From: Bacteroidaceae bacterium
GTDB taxonomy: Bacteria > Bacteroidota > Bacteroidia > Bacteroidales > Bacteroidaceae
NCBI GenBank assembly: GCA_024398615.1
Contig: JAKSIU010000017.1
Location: forward strand, 1 to 50,882
Direction: 5' to 3'
DNA length: 50,882 nucleotides
Shown: piece by piece, positions 25,877 through 33,778 of the stretch
Layout of the letters: every line of letters begins with the position of its first letter
Position numbering within the stretch: position 1 is the stretch's first letter
The notes under the pieces: generated by a model
Told to the model about the DNA's origin: nothing
Database searches by the model: none
The model's input: the letters and a program-made list of their open reading frames with translations, nothing else
Translations under genes and position numbers: made by a program

Positions 25877-26424
25877 TGAGACGTACAGTTGCAGTCCTGG
25901 CAGTTCTGCTGTCTGTTTTGCTCGGGGCGCACGCCCAGACAGGGCATTTTGGCTATATTGACCGCGATTTTGCGATCAAGGCCATGCCGCAGTATGTAGC
26001 TGACAGCATTTCACTTGACAGCATACAGAAGGAATATTCCATGGAAATGGAGCGCTCAAGCGAGATGTTTGAGCGCATGTATGTTGATTTCATGGTAGAA
26101 CAGGACAAGCTTGCCGCCCCGATAGTCGCTAAAAGGCAGAAGGAACTTCAGCTGCTTCTTGAGGAGGATTCAAAGCTTAGGGACAGCCTGCAGAAGGATC
26201 TTGAACAGCGTCGCCGTTCGATGCTGGATGCACTTGACGAACATCTGGCATCAGTGGTAAACAAGGTGGCTGTGGAACTGGATCTGGATTATGTGGTGGA
26301 TATTTCCAACAGGACATTCATGTTCATGAATCCGGAACGTTCAGTTGACATTACGGAAAAGGTATTCCAGAAACTGGGAATCAAAATGCCTCAGCCCAAG
26401 GATGCTGGGAATACCGGAAAATAA
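25873..26424 (+). CDS. Skp/OmpH-family periplasmic chaperone, third copy
   Basis: 183 residues with a signal peptide (about 1-21, GAHAQ). HFGYIDRDFAIKAMPQY, a long charged helical region (about 55-130, Met- and Glu-rich) and YVVDISNRTFMFMNPERSVDITEKVFQKLG follow the Skp pattern, but it is more diverged than the first two and carries a short C-terminal tail. Overlaps copy two by 4 bases. Confidence 0.85.
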   Translation: MMRRTVAVLAVLLSVLLGAHAQTGHFGYIDRDFAIKAMPQYVADSISLDSIQKEYSMEMERSSEMFERMYVDFMVEQDKLAAPIVAKRQKELQLLLEEDSKLRDSLQKDLEQRRRSMLDALDEHLASVVNKVAVELDLDYVVDISNRTFMFMNPERSVDITEKVFQKLGIKMPQPKDAGNTGK

Positions 26425-26444
26425 AACATAAACAGGACACACGA

Positions 26445-27293
26445 ATGGGCAGTATGTCAAAGTCAGTCACATGCGGACCGATAGGTATTTTTGATTCGGG
26501 TTACGGAGGTCTTACAATACTGAAACATATTAGGGAAACACTTCCTGATTATGATTTTCTGTATTTTGGGGATAATGCAAGAACTCCATACGGTACCCGA
26601 TCCTTTCAGGTAGTCTACGAATATACCCTTCAGTGTGTAACCCGACTGTTTGAAATGGGCTGTCCGCTGGTTATTCTTGCCTGCAATACGGCAAGTGCCA
26701 AGGCACTCAGAACCATTCAGCAGATAGATCTTCCAAAAATTGATGCAAGCCGCAGGGTACTGGGAATAATACGGCCAACAGTCGAATCCATAGGTGAGCT
26801 GAGCAGTTCACGTCATGTCGGTCTGCTGGCCACTCCGGGAACCGTCAAATCCCTGTCATATCCGTTGGAAATCAACAAACTGTATCCTGATATCCGTGTG
26901 ACAGGCGAGTCGTGTCCCATCTGGGTGCCGCTTGTCGAGAACGGGGAGTCCCAGTCTCCCGGTGCCGATTTCTTTGTGCGTCGTCACATTGACAACCTGC
27001 TTCAGAAGGATCCTTTGATTGATACGATTATTCTTGGCTGTACGCATTATCCGCTTCTGTTGGACAAGATAAGACAGTATGTTCCGGAAGGGATTAAGAT
27101 TGTCTGTCAGGGTGAATATGTGGCAAGGAGCCTGGGAGATTATCTGCAGCGCCATCCTGAGATAGATTCACGCTGTACCCGGAATTACGCCTGCAGTTTC
27201 CTCACTACCGAATCGGTCGAAACATTCCTGCCCGCAGCAAGCGTCTTCCTGGACAGCAGTCGGGAACTTGACGTGAAGAGCGTCACTCTTTAG
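26445..27293 (+). CDS. murI: Glutamate racemase
   Basis: 282 residues. Both catalytic cysteines are present: Cys80 in ACNTAS and Cys199 in GCTHYPLL. IGIFDSGYGGLT (13-24) supplies Asp17 and Ser18, and FGDNARTPYG (41-50) is typical. It makes D-glutamate for peptidoglycan. It ends the envelope group, and its last 11 bases overlap the opposing Lol-type permease gene. Confidence 0.95.
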   Translation: MGSMSKSVTCGPIGIFDSGYGGLTILKHIRETLPDYDFLYFGDNARTPYGTRSFQVVYEYTLQCVTRLFEMGCPLVILACNTASAKALRTIQQIDLPKIDASRRVLGIIRPTVESIGELSSSRHVGLLATPGTVKSLSYPLEINKLYPDIRVTGESCPIWVPLVENGESQSPGADFFVRRHIDNLLQKDPLIDTIILGCTHYPLLLDKIRQYVPEGIKIVCQGEYVARSLGDYLQRHPEIDSRCTRNYACSFLTTESVETFLPAASVFLDSSRELDVKSVTL

Positions 27294-28521
27294 CCTTTCC
27301 TATAAACTTTTTGGAAATCGGCCCGATGGGGCGTACTGCAAGAAAACTGACCGCCAGAACGGTGGCCAGTACAATGGCCACATCTGTCAGTTTCAGATGA
27401 ACCGGATAGGCATCCACTACAAAGCTGCCGGCCTGTCCCAATCTTATGAATCCGAACTTCTGCTGCAGCAGGACGGCTATTATGCCCAATGCCAGTCCTG
27501 CCAGCGCGCCAATCAGTGAGATCAGCATTCCGTTGGTGATGAAAATCTTTTCCACGGTTGGAGTCGTTGCGCCCATGCTTTCCAGCAGCCATGCATCGGA
27601 CTGTTTGTCAATGATCAGCATTATCAGTGACGAAATGATGTTGAAACAGGCAATAAGGAGTATGAACGAAAGGAAAAGGTAGGAGATGAATTTCTCAAGT
27701 TTGACTACCTTGAATACGTCCATCTGCTGTTCCACACGATCCTGCACAAGGTACTCCGGGCCCAGCAGACCGGTCAGTTCGCGTTTGGCCTTTCTGATGG
27801 ATATGCTTCCGTCCAACGCTATCTCCAGATCCGATGCCTGCTCGCTCCGGCCGGTAAGGCGTCTGGCAAGGTCAAGTGAAACCAACAGGTAGTTGTCATC
27901 ATACTTCTCCTGATTGACCATGAATACCACTCCCGGTGAATATGCCTGTGCCTGATTGAATGCCCCTCCGGGATTCAGCGGGCTGATGGCACCGTTGCCG
28001 GGACGCGGTATGTAGATTGACAGCGGCTTGACCGGATTGATTCCGCATTCGAGACGGCTCATCAGACCTACTCCGGGTATGGCATAATCACAGACATCGT
28101 CTTCAAGCATGTAGATGCCATTGCCGCGCAGCAGATTTTCTATGCCGGTCAGTTCATGGAATGCATCGTCTACGCCTTTTATCATGCAGATCTGCTGGTT
28201 ACCCTGATATTGGACAAGTGCCTGTTCCTCAAGACTGAAACTGCTTTCCCGGACAAAACCAAGATTCCTTGCATTCAGAATGAGACTGTCCCGGCAGTCA
28301 ATGACACCGCCATCGGCCCTGACCACCTTCAGTTCCGGATCAAAATCGCTCAGGAGTGTTTCCACCAGACTGTGGAAGCCGTTGAACACAGACAGCGTAC
28401 AGATCAGGGCAAATGCAGCCAATGCTATTCCCGCCATGGAAATGCCGGAAATCACGTTTATCACGTTATGGCTCTTCTTCGCGAAAAGGTAACGCCGTGC
28501 TATGAAGAACGGAAAGTTCAT
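27283..28521 (-). CDS. LolC/LolE-type ABC transporter permease
   Basis: 412 residues. N-terminal helix after MNFPFFIARRYLFAKKSHNVINVISGISMAGIALAAFALIC, the characteristic start of LolC/E proteins. A periplasmic domain (about 50-260) precedes three C-terminal helices of the FtsX type (about 270-405). Such permeases, with a LolD ATPase, release lipoproteins from the inner membrane; no lolD is present in the window. The stop of rbfA overlaps its start by 4 bases. Confidence 0.88.
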   Translation of the reverse strand: MNFPFFIARRYLFAKKSHNVINVISGISMAGIALAAFALICTLSVFNGFHSLVETLLSDFDPELKVVRADGGVIDCRDSLILNARNLGFVRESSFSLEEQALVQYQGNQQICMIKGVDDAFHELTGIENLLRGNGIYMLEDDVCDYAIPGVGLMSRLECGINPVKPLSIYIPRPGNGAISPLNPGGAFNQAQAYSPGVVFMVNQEKYDDNYLLVSLDLARRLTGRSEQASDLEIALDGSISIRKAKRELTGLLGPEYLVQDRVEQQMDVFKVVKLEKFISYLFLSFILLIACFNIISSLIMLIIDKQSDAWLLESMGATTPTVEKIFITNGMLISLIGALAGLALGIIAVLLQQKFGFIRLGQAGSFVVDAYPVHLKLTDVAIVLATVLAVSFLAVRPIGPISKKFIGKAKE

Positions 28522-28853
28522 TTCTTGAGCAGTTCGTCAATATGGGCCATGTAGTCAATGGTCGTGTCAAGGAAGAATCTCAGTTCGGGAATGATACGAA
28601 GCTGATGGCGTACCCTCTGTCCGAAATCATATCTGATGTCCTTTACGTTGTCATTGATGTTCTTGACTGTTTCAGGTCCCTTTTCTGAGGGGAAGACACT
28701 CAGATAGACCGTGGCAATGCCCAGATCAGGACTGACCTTGACTTCGCTTACGGTTACCATAAGTCCGTGGGTAAGTCTGGTCTGTGAAAGAATCAGTTCG
28801 CTCAGTTCCTTCTGTATGAGTCTTGCAATTTTCTGTTGTCTTGTGGTGTTCAT
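28518..28853 (-). CDS. rbfA: Ribosome-binding factor A
   Basis: 111 residues, the normal size. NTTRQQKIARLIQKELSELI at the start, VTVSEVKVSPDLGIATVYLSVFP and LRIIPELRFFLDTTIDY are RbfA landmarks of the KH-like fold. It assists maturation of the 30S subunit at helix 1 of 16S rRNA. It is between an O-methyltransferase gene (13 bases upstream) and the Lol-type permease (4-base overlap). Confidence 0.93.
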   Translation of the reverse strand: MNTTRQQKIARLIQKELSELILSQTRLTHGLMVTVSEVKVSPDLGIATVYLSVFPSEKGPETVKNINDNVKDIRYDFGQRVRHQLRIIPELRFFLDTTIDYMAHIDELLKK

Positions 28854-28866
28854 ATTTCAGTTATGG

Positions 28867-29532
28867 TCATTTTTTTCTGATGATTGTGATACCGTCACGA
28901 ATGGGAATCATGGCTACAGTGACACGTGGATCAGCTGCTGCAATGTCATTGAAACGGCGTATGGCTATGGTCTGGGCATCATTGTCGTAGCCACTGTCTG
29001 CCACATGACCGTCCCAGAGAGTATTGTCGGCAAGTATCCATCCGCCAGGTCTGACGTAATCCAGCAGCATTCCATAATAGTCCGGATACTGTCTTTTCTC
29101 GCCGTCCATGAAAACCATGTCGAACTGGATGCCAAGTTCAGGAACAATCTTCATGGCGTCGCCTATGTGCAGTTCTATCAGGTCTCTGACATCGGATTTT
29201 GAAATCCATTTCCGTATGAAATCCTCAAGTTCGTCATTGATTTCAACGGTGTGCAGCTTTGCACCCGGTTCCAGCCCCTGTGCAATGCAGATTGATGCAT
29301 AGCCGGTAAAGGTACCTATCTCCAGAACCTGTTGCGGGCGTATCATGCTGACAAGCATCTTGAGCAGACGTCCCTGGATATGGCCCGATGCCATTCTCGG
29401 GTTGAGAAGTCTCAGGTTCGTGTCACGGTACAGGGCTTCCAGAAGCTCGCCTTCGGGTTCAATGTGGCATGCGATGTACTCTTCCAGTGCATCTTCGCCT
29501 GTGTATCCTATTCCGTGATTCGCAATTGTCAT
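28867..29532 (-). CDS. Class I SAM-dependent O-methyltransferase (COMT-like)
   Basis: 221 residues. The SAM-binding motif I is VLEIGTFTGYASICIA (about 69-84); VEINDELEDFIRKW, FDMVFMDGEKRQYPDYY (metal-binding Asp) and ILADNTLWDGHV follow the catechol O-methyltransferase/CCoAOMT type. The substrate is unknown. First gene of a group with rbfA and the Lol-type permease, with a perfect -7 box upstream. Confidence 0.9.
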   Translation of the reverse strand: MTIANHGIGYTGEDALEEYIACHIEPEGELLEALYRDTNLRLLNPRMASGHIQGRLLKMLVSMIRPQQVLEIGTFTGYASICIAQGLEPGAKLHTVEINDELEDFIRKWISKSDVRDLIELHIGDAMKIVPELGIQFDMVFMDGEKRQYPDYYGMLLDYVRPGGWILADNTLWDGHVADSGYDNDAQTIAIRRFNDIAAADPRVTVAMIPIRDGITIIRKK

Positions 29533-29554
29533 TAATTTCTTACCTTAGCGGTCT

Positions 29555-29563
29555 GCAAAGTTA
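29555..29563 (-). promoter_or_regulatory. -7 box (TAACTTTGC) of the O-methyltransferase group
   Basis: Perfect TAnnTTTGC on the minus strand, 22 bases before the ATG at 29532. The place of the -33 element, about 29582-29586, falls inside the terminal repeat of the inserted element and holds no TTG. Confidence 0.55.
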
Positions 29564-29573
29564 ATGTCTTTTA

Positions 29574-29810
29574 TAGAACCTGTTTTGAAATGTTCCAATT
29601 AATCTTTTATAAAATCTTTCCGGCTGAAAAGTCCGTTTCTTTTCAGTCACAATGGAACCCCATTGACTACGTCTTCCTCCTTCGCACCTCGGACATTCAA
29701 ACAAGTTTGATGTCGCTCGGTTTGGCGTCGGTTGCTCCTTCAAATAAACGGATTTTCATCTCGAAAATCTTTCATAAAATTTTTAATCGAACATTTCAAA
29801 ACAGGTTCTA
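29574..29810. mobile_element. 237-bp MITE-like element with 22-bp perfect terminal inverted repeats
   Basis: The 22 bases at 29574-29595 (beginning TAGAACCTGTTT) are the exact reverse complement of 29789-29810. About 48 more bases inward on each side pair imperfectly, giving arms of about 70 bp. Inside are two further hairpins: CAATGG/CCATTG (29650-29665) and GACATTCAAAC/GTTTGATGTC (29692-29714). The ends begin and finish with TA, which may be a duplicated target dinucleotide. It has no transposase. A 60-aa minus-strand frame (29743-29561) spans it but is not supported as a gene. It fills the gap between the divergent O-methyltransferase and xerD genes. Confidence 0.75.
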
Positions 29811-29823
29811 AGAGTCAATTAAA

Positions 29824-30747
29824 ATGGAGGTTCCAAACGGAAAAGGATCCGGCGGACACGGAATGACTGAACGTTTTGCGCAGTATCTGATGCTTGAAAA
29901 ATCCATGTCGCGCAACTCAGTTGATGCCTATGTCTGTGATGTCTGCAAACTCGTGGATTATGCTGATGACTGTGGCGTGGACCTGTTGGACATCAGTCTT
30001 GATTTCCTGCAGGAGTTCCTGGCGTCGCTGGCCGATCTTGGCATTTCCGCCCGCTCTCAAGCCCGAATACTGTCGGGAATAAGGGCGTTCTTCCGTTTCC
30101 TTGTCCTTGACGGATACCGCAGCGATGACCCGACAATGCTGCTCGAATCCCCAAAACTGGGAGAACATCTGCCTCAGGTCCTTTCTGTTCAGGAGGTCGA
30201 TGCGCTCATCGGTGCCTGTGACCTTTCACAGCGTGAAGGGCAGCGTAACAGGGCTATGATGGAGACTCTGTACAGTTGCGGATTGCGTGTCAGTGAACTC
30301 TGCAATCTGAAAATGAACGACATCTATCCTGAGCAGGGTTTTATGAGAATAAAGGGAAAAGGCAGCAAGGAACGTCTGGTTCCTGTTTCAGGACGTGCAC
30401 TTCATGAAATTGAACTGTATATGCCGGACCGTGCCATGATTGACATCAAGCCCGGTTCCGAATCTTTCCTGTTTCTCAGCCTGCGTCGTGGAAGACCGTT
30501 GTCCAGAGTAATGGTTTTTGATATTGTGAAGGATCTTGCCGCAAAAGCAGGTATAACAAAGACGGTCAGTCCTCATACTTTACGACATTCCTTTGCAACT
30601 CATCTGCTTGAAGGCGGTGCGAATCTCAGGGCAATCCAGTGCATGCTTGGCCATGAAAAGATTACAACCACACAGATTTACACGCATATAGACAGCACCC
30701 GTCTGCGTGAGGAAATAGAAATGCATCATCCAAGGAATATGCGCTGA
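29824..30747 (+). CDS. xerD: Tyrosine recombinase XerD-like
   Basis: 307 residues; a start at 29863 (MTERFAQYLMLEKSMSRN) is equally possible. The N-terminal SAM-like core-binding domain covers about 14-100. The catalytic residues are all present: Arg155 (GLRVSEL), Lys179, His251 and Arg254 (PHTLRHSFATHLLEGG), His277 (LGHEKI) and the nucleophile Tyr286 (TQIYTH). With XerC it resolves chromosome dimers at dif. It begins 13 bases after the MITE-like element, and I see no consensus promoter outside that element. Confidence 0.9.
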   Translation: MEVPNGKGSGGHGMTERFAQYLMLEKSMSRNSVDAYVCDVCKLVDYADDCGVDLLDISLDFLQEFLASLADLGISARSQARILSGIRAFFRFLVLDGYRSDDPTMLLESPKLGEHLPQVLSVQEVDALIGACDLSQREGQRNRAMMETLYSCGLRVSELCNLKMNDIYPEQGFMRIKGKGSKERLVPVSGRALHEIELYMPDRAMIDIKPGSESFLFLSLRRGRPLSRVMVFDIVKDLAAKAGITKTVSPHTLRHSFATHLLEGGANLRAIQCMLGHEKITTTQIYTHIDSTRLREEIEMHHPRNMR

Positions 30748-30778
30748 ATTCCAGCCTGCAGATTTAGCATTTCTTATA

Positions 30779-30809
30779 TTGTACCATGAGAATAATTTGG
30801 TAAGTTTGC
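30779..30809 (+). promoter_or_regulatory. Consensus promoter of the TPR lipoprotein gene
   Basis: TTG at 30779-30781, a 19-base spacer and TAAGTTTGC at 30801-30809: a complete match to the Bacteroidetes -33/-7 form. The leader to the ATG at 30862 is about 47 bases. Confidence 0.75.
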
Positions 30810-30861
30810 GCTATAAAAGCATGATGCGGACTATAGTAACCATAAAATATCAGTAATAATT

Positions 30862-32550
30862 ATGTCAAAATCATTACGTTTTGCGCTTCTTGGCGCAGGT
30901 CTCCTGGTTCTTGCAGGATGCAAGTCAGGAATGGACATGTCAAAGGATTATTACACCGTTACTCCTCAGATCCTTCAGGCAGTAGGCGGTGAGGTTCCTT
31001 ACACTGTAACCGGTACTTTCCCTGCCAAGTTCTTTCCTAAGAAGGTAGTATGCACTGCAATACCTGAACTCCGTTGGGATGGCGGTTCAGTCAAGGGTGA
31101 ACCTTTTACCCTTCAGGGAGAAAAGGTCGCCGGCAACAATAAGGTTGTCAGTTACAGTGACGGTGGTTCATTCACATACAACGGCAGTTTTGCCTATCAG
31201 CCCGAAATGGAATCATCGGAGCTTTTTGTCACTTTCATTGCAAACAAGAAGGGAAAACCCGTTGAAATCGCACCGGTCAAGATCGCTGATGGTGTAATTG
31301 CAACCGAACAGCTCTATAAGCAGACCGCTATGTCTGCAAATATGGCTCCGTCAGTCGATTCATACCAGCGTATCATCAGACAGGCTCAGGATGCAAACAT
31401 CATGTTCGTTATCCAGCAGGCAAATGTCCGTTCGTCAGAGACCGGAAGTGATGCCGTCAAGGCCCTCAAGGAATCAATGAAGAAGTATGCATCGGACACC
31501 AAGAACTATGCCATCGAGAACGTTGAAGTATCAGCATACGCATCACCGGATGGCGGTCTTTCTCTGAATGACAAGCTTGCTGCCCAGCGTGAGGATAATG
31601 CCGCCAAATACATGAAGGGTGAGATTAACAAGGCAAAGATTGACGCTCAGGTCGAATCCAAGTACACCGCACAGGACTGGGAAGGATTCAAGGAACTGGT
31701 CGAGAAGTCGAATATTCAGGACAAGGACCTGATTCTGCGTGTTCTTTCAATGTATGATGACCCGGAACGTCGTGAATCGGAAATCAAGAACATTTCAGCT
31801 GTTTATCAGGATCTGGCTACTGACATTCTGCCACAGTTGCGCCGTGCACGTCTGACTCTGAATTATCAGATCATCGGTCGCAGTGATGAGGAAATCATGG
31901 ATGCCTTCAAGACCGATGCAAAGGTCCTGAGTGTTGACGAGCTTCTTTATGCTGCTACCCTGACACAGGATAATGCCCAGAAGAAGGCCATCTACACCAC
32001 TGCATCACGTTATTTCCCGAACGATCACCGTGCATTCAACAACCTTGGCGAACTTGCCATGATTGAAGGTGATCTTGCCACTGCACAGCAGCAGTTCAAG
32101 AAGGCCATGTCACTGAACGCCCAGGCACCTGAAGCAAACACCAACATGGGTCTTCTCCTGTTGGCCCAGGGTAATCCTGAACAGGCACAGTCATATTTTG
32201 CCAAGGGTGGTGAAAGTCAGGAGAACAAGCAGGCACTGGGCAACTTGTATATCGCTCAGGGCCAGTACGAACGTGCTCTTGCAGCTCTCAAGGGCAGCAA
32301 CACCAATGCCGAGGCTCTGGCCATGATCATGACCGAAGACTATGCAGGTGCCAAGAAGATTCTGTCGGCTGTCAAGAATGCCGATGCATACACATCATAC
32401 CTTGCCGCTGTTGCAGCAGCCCGTACCAATGATTCAGCCGCTGTGGCTCAGAATCTGAAGAAGGCTGTAGGTCTGGATTCATCAATCAAGGCCAAGGCAC
32501 TCAAGGACCTCGAATTTGCAAAGTATCTTGACGCTGTAAGAAGTCTGTAA
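30862..32550 (+). CDS. Lipoprotein with OmpA-like and TPR domains
   Basis: 562 residues. Lipoprotein signal to Cys20 (LAGC, then KSG). Residues about 25-150 form a beta domain; about 165-265 resembles an OmpA-type peptidoglycan-binding fold (IENVEVSAYASPDGGLSLNDKLAAQRE, where the A-SPDG-N--L---R pattern is the OmpA signature); about 360-540 holds TPR-like helical repeats (DHRAFNNLGELAMIEGDLATAQQQFKKAMSL). An outer-membrane lipoprotein that may link to the cell wall and hold partners. Strong own promoter, so probably abundant. The combination resembles T9SS-associated PorE-type lipoproteins, but I cannot show that. Confidence 0.8.
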   Translation: MSKSLRFALLGAGLLVLAGCKSGMDMSKDYYTVTPQILQAVGGEVPYTVTGTFPAKFFPKKVVCTAIPELRWDGGSVKGEPFTLQGEKVAGNNKVVSYSDGGSFTYNGSFAYQPEMESSELFVTFIANKKGKPVEIAPVKIADGVIATEQLYKQTAMSANMAPSVDSYQRIIRQAQDANIMFVIQQANVRSSETGSDAVKALKESMKKYASDTKNYAIENVEVSAYASPDGGLSLNDKLAAQREDNAAKYMKGEINKAKIDAQVESKYTAQDWEGFKELVEKSNIQDKDLILRVLSMYDDPERRESEIKNISAVYQDLATDILPQLRRARLTLNYQIIGRSDEEIMDAFKTDAKVLSVDELLYAATLTQDNAQKKAIYTTASRYFPNDHRAFNNLGELAMIEGDLATAQQQFKKAMSLNAQAPEANTNMGLLLLAQGNPEQAQSYFAKGGESQENKQALGNLYIAQGQYERALAALKGSNTNAEALAMIMTEDYAGAKKILSAVKNADAYTSYLAAVAAARTNDSAAVAQNLKKAVGLDSSIKAKALKDLEFAKYLDAVRSL

Positions 32551-32560
32551 TCAATAAGGA

Positions 32561-33682
32561 ATGGAAGTAATGCCTGACAGTGAACTGCGGGCATTGCTCT
32601 TTCTGGACAGAATAGAAGGAATTGGGCTTGCAGGAGCAAGACTCCTGTACAGCCAGTTTGGGAGTGCCAGTGAAATACTGAGGCACCTCAAGGAAATAAA
32701 AGACATCATACCCGGAGCCGAACAGGGCCTGAACAAGGCTTTGAACGACTCCGGGTATGATGTTTCCGTTTCCAATGAGCTTGAGTTTATCCGGAAGCAT
32801 GACATCCGATGTGTTACGATTGGCGATGACGATTATCCGTCACGTCTTCTGGATTGCAACGATGCACCTCTATTCCTGTTCAGTATGGGCAATGTCAACT
32901 TGAATGCGAAACGGATTGTTGGAGTGGTTGGAACCAGAAAGGCCACCGGCTACGGTCTGCGGATGTGTCGCACTTTTGTGAGTGAATTGGGACAGCTCTG
33001 TCCCGATGCTGTAATTATCAGTGGTCTGGCCAGTGGCATAGATGTCGAAGCGCACCGTCAGGCCATTGCAAGCGGAATGTCCACATATGGAGTGCTGGCC
33101 CATGGCCTGGACCGTATCTATCCGGCAGCAAATCGTAGCACTGCGTGCGGAATGCTGCAGAAAGGAGGACTCATTACCGAGTTCCAAACGGGAACCGTGC
33201 CGATCAAGAGCAATTTTGTGCGTCGAAACCGCATTATTGCAGGGCTTAGCGATGCAGTGGTAGTTGTGGAATCGGCAGCGAAAGGCGGTTCGCTTCTGAC
33301 CGCCGAGATGGCTGAGAGTTATAACAGGGAATGTTTTGCATTTCCTGGGAGCGTTGGCGATCCGTATTCAGTAGGTTGCAACGAACTGATCCGTGACAAT
33401 CGTGCCGGACTGATATGTTCGGCACTGGATTTTGTAACGGCTATGGGATGGGATTCCGTTAGCAGGTCATGCAACCCAATTGATAAGCAGTCGTATCCGC
33501 AATTGACTGAACTTGAAGCCAAAGTGCTTGGACGTATTATGCAGAAAGCCCATGGTGTCCATATCAATACTCTGATTGTGGAGTTGAACGTACCATATCA
33601 GAAACTGGTAACTGTGATGTTTTCTCTTGAAATGAAGAGGCTGGCGATGATGACGGCTGGTTCCGTCTGCCGGCTGATTTAG
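32561..33682 (+). CDS. dprA: DNA processing protein DprA
   Basis: 373 residues. An N-terminal SAM-like helical part (GIGLAGARLLYSQFGSASEIL, about 18-40), then the Rossmann-type DprA domain with GVVGTRKATGYG, IISGLASGIDVEAHRQAI, GVLAHGLDRIYPAAN, ITEFQTGTVPIKSNFVRRNRIIAGLS and KGGSLLTAEMA. A winged-helix C-terminal part (about 310-373) is present. It loads RecA on incoming single-stranded DNA. It lies 10 bases after the TPR lipoprotein gene. Confidence 0.93.
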   Translation: MEVMPDSELRALLFLDRIEGIGLAGARLLYSQFGSASEILRHLKEIKDIIPGAEQGLNKALNDSGYDVSVSNELEFIRKHDIRCVTIGDDDYPSRLLDCNDAPLFLFSMGNVNLNAKRIVGVVGTRKATGYGLRMCRTFVSELGQLCPDAVIISGLASGIDVEAHRQAIASGMSTYGVLAHGLDRIYPAANRSTACGMLQKGGLITEFQTGTVPIKSNFVRRNRIIAGLSDAVVVVESAAKGGSLLTAEMAESYNRECFAFPGSVGDPYSVGCNELIRDNRAGLICSALDFVTAMGWDSVSRSCNPIDKQSYPQLTELEAKVLGRIMQKAHGVHINTLIVELNVPYQKLVTVMFSLEMKRLAMMTAGSVCRLI

Positions 33683-33718
33683 AGTATATGGAAAGAGACA
33701 GTTTTATAGGATGAAAAA

Positions 33719-33760
33719 GGACAGGTCCCATTTGCGCACTTGCGCGAACGGAACCTGTCC
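33719..33760 (-). terminator. 42-bp hairpin, terminator of mdh
   Basis: The bases from GGACAGGT (33719) to ACCTGTCC (33760) fold into one long stem with a 4-base loop and only two mismatches on the plus strand, which become G-U pairs on the minus-strand RNA. On the minus strand it lies 18 bases after the mdh stop and is followed by CCTTTTTC. No T-run follows it on the plus strand, so it serves dprA less well. Confidence 0.65.
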
Positions 33761-33778
33761 CCTGTTCGTCTCGTCTTA

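Noticed and set aside
29561-29743. 60-residue minus-strand frame across the MITE-like element
   Set aside because: It spans a terminal repeat and the internal hairpins, so it is better read as part of a repeat than as a gene.
29574-29810. CRISPR array or invertible promoter at the repeat
   Set aside because: There are only two copies of the repeat, in inverted orientation, with no spacer series; the inner part has no consensus promoter facing a gene.
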